Positions 58,229-64,000 of a stretch of DNA of 64,000 nt are shown in pieces. Position 1 is the stretch's first letter. Every line of letters begins with the position of its first letter. The stretch comes from Loktanella sp. M215 (GTDB taxonomy: Bacteria; Pseudomonadota; Alphaproteobacteria; Rhodobacterales; Rhodobacteraceae): contig NZ_WMEA01000001.1 of assembly GCF_021735925.1 (NCBI RefSeq), forward strand, positions 3,688,001 through 3,752,000, written 5' to 3'. The position numbers were made by a program, and so were the translations under genes. Under the pieces are notes generated by a model. That model made no database searches and was not told the origin of the DNA. It saw nothing but the letters and a program-made list of their open reading frames with translations.

Positions 58229-59845
58229 TTACTCCGTGACGTAGACGTAGTCGTAGTTCACCGGGATCGACACTGGATCGACGTAAAGCTTGTCGTCACC
58301 GCCCATGCGCGCCGACTTCATGGTGTAGCGCTGCTCGTTGAACACGGGCACCCAGGGCGCTTCCTCCATGACCTTCATGTAGACGTCGGACCACATCTTC
58401 ATCCGCTCGGGTGCTGCCGGGTCGATCATGCTGTCAGCGGCGGTGGCCTCTTTGTCGATCTCTGCGTCGCAGAACTTGGACCAGTTCCAGCCGCCTTCCT
58501 CTGCGCCCGCACAGCCCAGGATCGGGCCGAAGAAGTTGGACGGATCGGGAAAGTCCGCGATCCACGCCATGCCGCCGGACCAGATCATCGGGGCCGTGCC
58601 CGCACCGCCCGCCTCGATCACGTTGGCCTGCGCCAGCGACTGGATCGACGCATTCACGCCGATCGCCGCCAGATCCTGCTGGATCGCCTGCGCGATGCGC
58701 GGGTTGGGGTCGGTGTTCATGACGTAAAGCTCGGTGTCGAACCCATCCGCCAGACCGGCCTCGGCCAGCAGTGCCTTGGCCCCTTCGACGTCGTAGGCGT
58801 AACCGGCGTACCCTTCGGTATAGCCCGGCATCGACGGCGGCAGCGGCTGGGTCGCGGGGACGGCACGGCCATTGATCAGCTGCGTGATCCGGTCCTTGTT
58901 GATCGCCATGTTGATCGCGCGGCGAACCTCGACCTGATCCAGCGGCGGGGTCGTGACGTTCAGAGTGATGTAGCCGGTCTGCAACTGGCCGCCTTCGACG
59001 ACGCGCGCGGCCTGCTCGGGGTCGGCCATGACCTCTTGGAATTTGGCGGGCGGGATGCCGTCACCGGGGACGTCGACCTCTCCATTCTGCAGGCGCAGCA
59101 AGGCGACGATGGGCTCTTGCCCGACCTCAAAAGTGACGGTGTCGAGGTACGGCAGACCGGCGCGCCAGTAGTCGGCATTCTTTTCGAACACCAGTCTCTG
59201 CCCGATGGTCCATTCGCCCAGCTTGAACGCACCGGTGCCGACCGGGTTGTGGCCGAAGTCGTCGCCTGCCGCATCGACGGCCTCTTTCGGGACGACGGAC
59301 GCGAAGTTCAGCGCCATGACGTGCAGGAAGGTGGCGTCGGGGCGCGACAGCTTGATTTCCACGGTGGCGGGATCAACGACAGTGACGCCTTCGAGGCTGT
59401 CGGCGGTGCCGCTGGCAACCGCGTCATAACCCACAATAGCACCGAAGAAGCCCGCGCCGGGGCTTTGCGTCGCGGGGTTGGTTACGCGGTCGAGGGAGTA
59501 TTTCACATCCTCGGCCACCATCTCGCGCCCGTTATGGAACTTTACGCCGGGGCGCAGATGGAAGGTAAAGGTCATGCCGTCGTCGGAAATCTCGTAGCTT
59601 TCGGCCAGACCGGGGCGCAGGGTCGTGGTGCCGGGCTCGTAATCCATCAGACCGTCGAACAGCGACTTGATCATCGACCAGTTCTGCCAGTCGTAGCCGA
59701 TGGCCGGGTCCAGCGTGGCCACGTCGTCCTTGTAGGTCACGGTGATGTTGCCGCCGGGCGTCGCGTTGGGGTCTAGCGTTTCCTGTGCTGACGCCGGTAA
59801 GGCCAAGGCGGCGATCAGGGCGGTAGAGGCAAGCAGTTTTTTCAT
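58229..59845 (-). CDS. Family 5 (peptide/nickel-type) ABC transporter substrate-binding protein
   Basis: The 538-residue precursor has a signal peptide MKKLLASTALIAALALPASA, then the SBP_bac_5 fold: ATLDPAIGYDWQNWSMIKSL, FHNGREMVAEDVKYSLDRV and RAINMAINKDRI. It would capture a peptide or amide-like solute in the periplasm. The gap from the permease stop is 19 bases and to the amidase start 5 bases. Confidence 0.92.
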   Translation of the reverse strand: MKKLLASTALIAALALPASAQETLDPNATPGGNITVTYKDDVATLDPAIGYDWQNWSMIKSLFDGLMDYEPGTTTLRPGLAESYEISDDGMTFTFHLRPGVKFHNGREMVAEDVKYSLDRVTNPATQSPGAGFFGAIVGYDAVASGTADSLEGVTVVDPATVEIKLSRPDATFLHVMALNFASVVPKEAVDAAGDDFGHNPVGTGAFKLGEWTIGQRLVFEKNADYWRAGLPYLDTVTFEVGQEPIVALLRLQNGEVDVPGDGIPPAKFQEVMADPEQAARVVEGGQLQTGYITLNVTTPPLDQVEVRRAINMAINKDRITQLINGRAVPATQPLPPSMPGYTEGYAGYAYDVEGAKALLAEAGLADGFDTELYVMNTDPNPRIAQAIQQDLAAIGVNASIQSLAQANVIEAGGAGTAPMIWSGGMAWIADFPDPSNFFGPILGCAGAEEGGWNWSKFCDAEIDKEATAADSMIDPAAPERMKMWSDVYMKVMEEAPWVPVFNEQRYTMKSARMGGDDKLYVDPVSIPVNYDYVYVTE

Positions 59846-59864
59846 TTTGGTCTCTCCTGTTGGG

Positions 59865-60785
59865 TTAGCGGATACGGATACGGGGGTCGATCAGGGGCGC
59901 CACGAGGTCGGCCAGCAGGTTCCCCAGCACGATAGCGAAAGCTGACACGAGGGTGACGCCCATGATGATCGGAATGTCGACGCGCTGGATCGCCTGCCAG
60001 GCCAGTTGCCCGATGCCGGGCCAGCCGAAGACGCCCTCGACCACGACGATCCCGCCCATGAAGATGCCGATGTCGATGCCGATCATGGCGATGACCGGCA
60101 GGATCGCGTTGGGCAGGGCGTGGCGCAGGATGACGCGGGCGCGGGTCAGCCCCTTGGCGCGGGCGGTGCGGATGAAGTCGGTGCGCAGGACTTCGACCAT
60201 GCTGGACCGCATCATGCGGGCATACCAGCCTGACCCGAGGATGCCGAGCGTCATGGCCGGCAGCACGAGATGCGCCGCCGTGCCGTAGCCGCCGATGGGG
60301 AACCAGCCAAGCTTGACCGCAAAGACGTAAAGCAGCAGCAGCGCCACGACGAACTGCGGGGCGGAGACGGTGACAAAGCTGGTCATCATCAGCCCGTTGT
60401 CCACAGCCCTGCCCCGCCACAGCGCCGCGACCACGCCCATCGTCAGGCCGATCACAAGCTCTGCCCCGATCCCCGCCGCCATCAGCAGCAGGGAGGCTGG
60501 CAGGCGCGCCATGATCAGGGTCGCGACGTCGGTTTTCTGCAAGTAGCTGCGGCCCATGTCACCGTGAAACAACCCGGCAAGGTAGCGCCCGTATTGCACG
60601 ACAAAGGGCTGATCGAGGCCCAGTTGCGCCCGGATGTTCGCCACCGTCTGCGGCGTCGCGGACTTGCCCGCGATCTGGCGCACCGGGTCGGCGGGCAGGA
60701 CATAAAGCAGGAAGAACGTGATGAAGCTGACGCCCAGCAGGATCAGGGCGCTCTGGATCAACCGGCGGATCAGGTAGGCGGCCAT
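59865..60785 (-). CDS. Peptide-type ABC transporter permease (DppB-like)
   Basis: The 306-residue membrane protein with about six helices starts MAAYLIRRLIQSALILLG and has the DppB landmarks YVLPADPVRQIAG, LGLDQPFVVQYGRYLAGLFHGD and the EAA-type loop HALPNAILPVIAMIG. Its start shares one base with the dppC-like stop (TGATG). Confidence 0.92.
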   Translation of the reverse strand: MAAYLIRRLIQSALILLGVSFITFFLLYVLPADPVRQIAGKSATPQTVANIRAQLGLDQPFVVQYGRYLAGLFHGDMGRSYLQKTDVATLIMARLPASLLLMAAGIGAELVIGLTMGVVAALWRGRAVDNGLMMTSFVTVSAPQFVVALLLLYVFAVKLGWFPIGGYGTAAHLVLPAMTLGILGSGWYARMMRSSMVEVLRTDFIRTARAKGLTRARVILRHALPNAILPVIAMIGIDIGIFMGGIVVVEGVFGWPGIGQLAWQAIQRVDIPIIMGVTLVSAFAIVLGNLLADLVAPLIDPRIRIR

Positions 60786-61672
60786 CAGTCGGACCCTCTC
60801 AGCGTGGGGTCAAGCACATCGCGCAGGGCGTCGCCGACAAGGTTGAACGCCAGCGCCAGCACCACGATGGCGGCACCCGGAAAGAACACCAGCCAAGGGG
60901 CGGACTGGAAATAGGTCTGGTTTTCAAAGATGATGTTGCCCCAGCTGGGCGTGGGCGGCTGCACGCCGACGCCGAGGTAGGAGAGCGTCGCCTCCAGCAG
61001 TACGGTCGTCGAAATCCCCAGCGTGCCCCAGACAATGATCATCGGCACAAGGTGCGGCAGGATGTGGCGGAACAGGATGCGCGGCGTGCTGGCGCCCAGC
61101 GTGCGTTGGGCGGCGATATAGTCGCGCGCGGCCAGCGCCGAGGTTTCGGTGTAGATCACCCGTGCCGTCTGCACCCAGTTCACCATCGCGATGACGAAAG
61201 CCACGATCCAGAGTGACGGCTGGAAGACTGCCGCAAGACAGATCGCCAGCAGCAACGCCGGGAAGGCCATCATGAGGTCGGTGAACCGCATCAGGACCGC
61301 GCCGATCCAGCCTTGAAAGAACCCTGCCGTCAGGCCGATGACCGTGCCGATCACCAGCGCGATCCCGTTTGCCACCACACCGATGATGAGAGATGTCCGC
61401 GCGCCGTAGAGCAGACGGCTGAACAGGTCGCGCCCCAGCAGATCCGTGCCCAGCAGATAGGCCCCGCCGGGCGGCAAGGGCTCTCCGAACATCGTCAGCC
61501 CGTCGAAGTTCTGCGCGAAAGGATCGAAGGGCGCAATCCAAGGCGCCAGCAGGGCGGCCCCGACGATCAGCGCCACCAGCGCCATGCCGAACAGCGCCAG
61601 CGGCCGTCGGCGCAGGCGCGCCCAGACGCCGTCGGGACGCCGCGCGGTCGCGGTGACGGTCGCATCGGTCAT
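60785..61672 (-). CDS. Peptide-type ABC transporter permease (DppC-like)
   Basis: The 295-residue protein from the ATG at 61672 has the DppC pattern: FGMALVALIVGAALLAPWIA, LGTDLLGRDLFSRLLYGAR, AQRTLGASTPRILFRHILP (EAA loop). It overlaps the ANTAR gene by 4 bases (ATGA), so transporter and regulator are translated together. Confidence 0.92.
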   Translation of the reverse strand: MTDATVTATARRPDGVWARLRRRPLALFGMALVALIVGAALLAPWIAPFDPFAQNFDGLTMFGEPLPPGGAYLLGTDLLGRDLFSRLLYGARTSLIIGVVANGIALVIGTVIGLTAGFFQGWIGAVLMRFTDLMMAFPALLLAICLAAVFQPSLWIVAFVIAMVNWVQTARVIYTETSALAARDYIAAQRTLGASTPRILFRHILPHLVPMIIVWGTLGISTTVLLEATLSYLGVGVQPPTPSWGNIIFENQTYFQSAPWLVFFPGAAIVVLALAFNLVGDALRDVLDPTLRGSD

Positions 61673-62271
61673 AGGCCACCCCCCTGCACGCGGCGGGTTG
61701 GCGCGGGGGCAGCCACCACGCGGGCGGCGGCCTCCTCCAGGGTGACGCGCCATTCCATCGCCATCCGCCGCAACCTGTCATAGGCCGCGTCTTCGGATCC
61801 GGCCGTGCGGGTCAGCCGCACGATGGCGCGCACCACGGTCTGGCGCGCATCAAGGCGGTTGCGCAGATCGGCCACTGCGGTCGTCAGTGCCAGCCGTGCG
61901 GCAAAGCCGTGCCGCGCCGTCAGCAAGGCGCTGTAGACGCCGCTGTCGCCGACGGGCTTGAGGATCTGGGCCTGCGCCCCGGCAGACAGGGCCCATTCGA
62001 TGCGACCGGGCGCCTCTGACCCGATCAGGGCGATCAGCGGCAAGGGCGCCTCGCCTGCAGGCCACGGGAATTGCGCGTCGAATCCCATGTCGGCGTCAAA
62101 GAACAGAACATCCGCCGCCTTTGCTGTCGCGGGCAGGTCGGGCCACACCGCCTCGACGGTTAGGCCGATCGCCTGCAGCTGTCGGGTGACGGCGACCACG
62201 GCGGCATGCGGGCGATGCAGGATGATCGCCCGCGCGCCGCCCAGATCGCCGTTGGCGAACGGCGCCCTCAT
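61669..62271 (-). CDS. ANTAR-domain RNA-binding antiterminator (AmiR/NasT-like)
   Basis: The 200-residue protein has an N-terminal pseudo-receiver domain (AVVAVTRQLQAIGLTVEAVW, FFDADMGFD) and a C-terminal ANTAR domain (about 130-190): a coiled-coil helix LRNRLDARQTVVRAIVRL, then SEDAAYDRLRRMAMEWRVTLEEAA. ANTAR proteins release transcription from leader terminators when freed from a sensor protein. Its start overlaps the AmiC-like stop (ATGA), and a terminator stands in the operon leader. Confidence 0.88.
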   Translation of the reverse strand: MRAPFANGDLGGARAIILHRPHAAVVAVTRQLQAIGLTVEAVWPDLPATAKAADVLFFDADMGFDAQFPWPAGEAPLPLIALIGSEAPGRIEWALSAGAQAQILKPVGDSGVYSALLTARHGFAARLALTTAVADLRNRLDARQTVVRAIVRLTRTAGSEDAAYDRLRRMAMEWRVTLEEAAARVVAAPAPTRRVQGGGL

Positions 62272-63353
62272 GATACGACCCGCAGGACGGGGGACGCACC
62301 GGCAGGGGCCGGTTCGGTCCAGCCGGCAGACAGATAGGGGTCGCCCCGCCGCAGGCCAAAGTCGCGGAGGACCGCAAAGGCGCCGTCGCGCACGCGGGCG
62401 ATCAGCGCCCGTTGCGGGACGTGGTGCGTCTGCGGATCGATCCCGCTGGCGCGCCCCGCATCCGTGTCCAGCAGTGCGGTCATGTCTTTCCCCTCCTGCC
62501 CGGGCGCGTCCAGCAGGTCGGCCAGCGTCCGGATGGCAAGGTCCGCTGCGGCGGCAAAGCTGCTGGCGAACGCCGCGGCGCCTGTATCGAAGTAAGGTCC
62601 GGCCGCAATCAAGCCTTCGGCGGCATGGCCCAGATCCGGCAGTTCGCATTCGGTCAGGTTGCACGACAGGACAGGGCACCGGTCCGGCGCGAACCGCGCG
62701 TCGCTGGCACCAAGGTCCGCATAGGCCGACAGGAAGGCGTGGGACGACGGCCCGATCAGGGAATTGAGGATGAAATCCGGCATCGTCTGACGGATCTCGT
62801 CGATCATCTGACCCACGTCCACCGATCCCAGCGGCAGATAGCGCTCTCCTGCGATCTGCCCTTCGGCCGCGGTGATCGTCTGGCGCGCAAGGCGGTTCAT
62901 CTCCCACCCCCAGATGTAATTGGACCCGGTCAGATAGCCGCGCCGCCCCTGCGTGGCAAAGGCCCAGTCCAGCAGCGGCAGCAGGTGCTGGTTCGGGCAG
63001 GCATGCAGATAGACAACGCGATCAGAGGCTTCGAACCCCTCATAGGGGGCAGTGTACCACAGCGTCCCACCGTGACGATCCAGCGTCGGTATCACTTCCT
63101 TGCGGCTGGAAGACGTGACGCAGCCAACGATATGCCGCAGCCCGTCGCTGCGCAGCAGTTCGGCGCAGAGTGGGGCGTAATTGTCGAGGACGCCACCCGG
63201 ATCACGCTCGACCACGGCAAAGGCGACACGTCGCGCGGGGTCGGCGTTCACGCGAGCGACGGCCTCCAGCGCGCCAGTCCGGCAGGCGGCACCGATCCGG
63301 CCATAGACGCCGTCGGTCGAAAACAGCAGCCCGATGGGCACGGTGCGTTTCAC
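62268..63353 (-). CDS. AmiC-like amide-sensing binding protein
   Basis: The GTG start at 63353 has AAGGA seven bases before it; a longer frame would run into the leader terminator. The protein of about 361 residues starts VPIGLLFSTDGVYGRIG with no signal peptide, so it stays in the cytoplasm as AmiC does. AmiC landmarks: GGTLWYTAPYEGFEAS, YLTGSNYIWGWEMNRLAR, ILNSLIGPSSHAFL and CNLTECELP. It should hold the ANTAR protein inactive until a ligand binds. Confidence 0.88.
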   Translation of the reverse strand: MKRTVPIGLLFSTDGVYGRIGAACRTGALEAVARVNADPARRVAFAVVERDPGGVLDNYAPLCAELLRSDGLRHIVGCVTSSSRKEVIPTLDRHGGTLWYTAPYEGFEASDRVVYLHACPNQHLLPLLDWAFATQGRRGYLTGSNYIWGWEMNRLARQTITAAEGQIAGERYLPLGSVDVGQMIDEIRQTMPDFILNSLIGPSSHAFLSAYADLGASDARFAPDRCPVLSCNLTECELPDLGHAAEGLIAAGPYFDTGAAAFASSFAAAADLAIRTLADLLDAPGQEGKDMTALLDTDAGRASGIDPQTHHVPQRALIARVRDGAFAVLRDFGLRRGDPYLSAGWTEPAPAGASPVLRVVS

Positions 63354-63367
63354 GGTCGGTCCTTCAC

Positions 63368-63415
63368 AAAAAAGCCCCGCCCGAAAGCCATCAAGACTGA
63401 TGTTCGGGTCGGGGC
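63368..63415 (-). terminator. Leader intrinsic terminator upstream of amiC-like start (probable ANTAR target)
   Basis: On the minus strand GCCCCGACCCGAA pairs with TTCGGGCGGGGC, with an inner CATCA-GTCT-TGATG stem, followed by T6 at 63373 to 63368. It ends 14 bases before the GTG start codon, so it must be read through for the operon to be expressed. This placement with an ANTAR gene downstream fits regulated antitermination. Confidence 0.85.
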
Positions 63416-63734
63416 GCACATGCCGGAGTGGCGTTCAGCCAAATGTCGCCCTAGCCTGTCGCGGCGCAAGACGCCCGTCAAGGTGCGCCGTGGTGCGGCA
63501 TTGCGGCACGACACCCCGTACGGGTATTTGGCCCTGTTTCACTCCACTTCTGGTAAGATCGGACAGCCATATCTGACCCCATTCCAGAAAAACCCCGCAA
63601 GAATCGGTGTGTATCGCTACATTAATGAACAATCGCATAGATAATAGGCATTTTGCAGCCATCTTTCACCGTCCGAACGGAATATAACGCTTTTGCGACG
63701 GTTCGGATTGACTCTCGCAGCGGGCAACCATTTC

Positions 63735-63765
63735 ATGATTGGGCGAAACCAATAAAATGATTGGG
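63735..63765. promoter_or_regulatory. Repeated ATTGG/CCAAT operator-like sites before gntR-like gene
   Basis: ATGATTGGG occurs at 63735-63743 and 63757-63765. Between them CCAAT (63749-63753) makes inverted pairs with each ATTGG. The array ends 7 bases before the regulator's start codon, so autoregulation and control of the divergent amide operon are likely. Confidence 0.6.
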
Positions 63766-63772
63766 TCTGCCC

Positions 63773-64000
63773 ATGACCACCACCGCCCACCCGGTCGATA
63801 ACACCTCTCTGGCGCTGACCCGCATCCGGCGGATGATCGACAGCGGCGCCGTGCCGCACGAAGGTCGTCTGCCGACAGAGCGCGAGTTGTCCCAGCAACT
63901 GGACGTCGGGCGCCACACCGTCCGCCGCGCGCTGGAAGCGCTGGAGGCCGAAGGACTGGTCTGGCGTCAGCAGGGCAAGGGCACTTTCGTCGGGCAGCCG
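63773..64000 (+). CDS. GntR-family transcriptional regulator (C-terminus beyond window)
   Basis: The first 76 residues are visible. They hold the GntR winged helix: ALTRIRRMIDSGAVPHEGRL, TERELSQQLDVGRHTVRRAL and EAEGLVWRQQGKGTFVG. The ligand-binding domain lies outside the window, so the subfamily (FadR, HutC or other) cannot be told. It is divergent from the amide-sensing operon and has repeated sites just before its start. Confidence 0.88.
   Translation, partial: MTTTAHPVDNTSLALTRIRRMIDSGAVPHEGRLPTERELSQQLDVGRHTVRRALEALEAEGLVWRQQGKGTFVGQP

Larger units (their letters stand above)
63354..63772. promoter_or_regulatory. Leader and divergent promoter region of the amiC-like operon and gntR-like gene
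   Basis: This 419-base gap holds no gene. From left to right it contains the leader terminator (63368-63415), a GC-rich leader with several small inverted repeats, an AT-rich part (about 63540-63720) likely to hold promoters, an inverted repeat TCCGAAC (63672-63678) / GTTCGGA (63701-63707), and GntR-type sites (63735-63765). A paired TTCTGG (63548-63553) / CCAGAA (63584-63589) may form a leader hairpin. No dual-hexaloop ANTAR site could be named by eye. Confidence 0.6.

Noticed and set aside
61669..62907. Long form of the ANTAR protein
   Set aside because: The part above 62271 is out of frame with the AmiC-like gene that clearly occupies it; the ATG at 62271 makes an ATGA junction.

Overview
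The window looks like a chromosomal segment of an alphaproteobacterium of the family Rhodobacteraceae (Roseobacter-type). Support comes from the high GC content and from lineage-typical genes: a PleD-type cyclase, a Lrp-type PutR next to PutA, a GbpR/ChvE/GguABC sugar block, a DUF6280-like protein between efp and cobQ, the pcm-like/tolC pair, and form-II CoxL. No CRISPR array, rRNA operon, phage or intact insertion sequence was seen. There is one tRNA, tRNA-Leu(UAA).

Layout. 0-2.4 kb: HAD phosphatase (cut by the window edge), DUF3572 protein and a diguanylate cyclase whose first receiver lacks the phosphorylatable Asp. 2.4-3.3 kb: about 870 bases with no convincing gene and lower GC. 3.3-5.3 kb: minus-strand EF-hand / ECF sigma / anti-sigma-like / Spy-CpxP-like group. 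5.5-6.5 kb: DUF983 and Nudix. 6.5-10.6 kb: carnitine-degradation operon (beta-keto acid cleavage enzyme, lipocalin, small lipoprotein, carnitine dehydrogenase-thioesterase fusion, EamA transporter); the dehydrogenase half has lost its HPFNP motif. 10.7-15.6 kb: aldo-keto reductase, metG, AI-2E-type membrane protein, lytic transglycosylase. 15.8-16.5 kb: tRNA-Leu and a TPR gene broken by a stop codon. 16.5-20.6 kb: putR/putA.

20.6-26.6 kb: rhomboid protease, inositol monophosphatase, GGDEF-EAL protein, MetR-like regulator with a MetR box before metF, and a PaaI-type thioesterase. 26.6-33.1 kb: DUF2235 hydrolase (probable CTG start), CoxL-type molybdenum hydroxylase subunit without its small and medium subunits, and valS with an AT-rich internal patch. 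33.2-40.5 kb: two aminotransferases, DUF305 protein, phosphatase/ABC exporter/YgfZ run, efp and a DUF6280-like gene whose ribosome binding site lies in a hairpin. 40.6-45.1 kb: cobQ, a PopZ-like protein, a TolC-family protein and a PCMT-family protein.

45.1-55.5 kb: GbpR-like regulator, ChvE-GguA-GguB monosaccharide transporter, GguC, IlvD-type dehydratase, Gfo/Idh/MocA dehydrogenase and a semialdehyde dehydrogenase. Together these make an import and oxidation route for L-arabinose-like sugars to 2-oxoglutarate. 55.5-63.4 kb: a seven-gene minus-strand operon made of an AmiC-like binding protein, an ANTAR antiterminator, a dipeptide-type ABC transporter and an acetamidase/formamidase. A strong intrinsic terminator lies in its leader, just before the first start codon. 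A divergent GntR regulator begins at the right edge. This amide-sensing plus peptide-type transporter operon is the most system-like find in the window.
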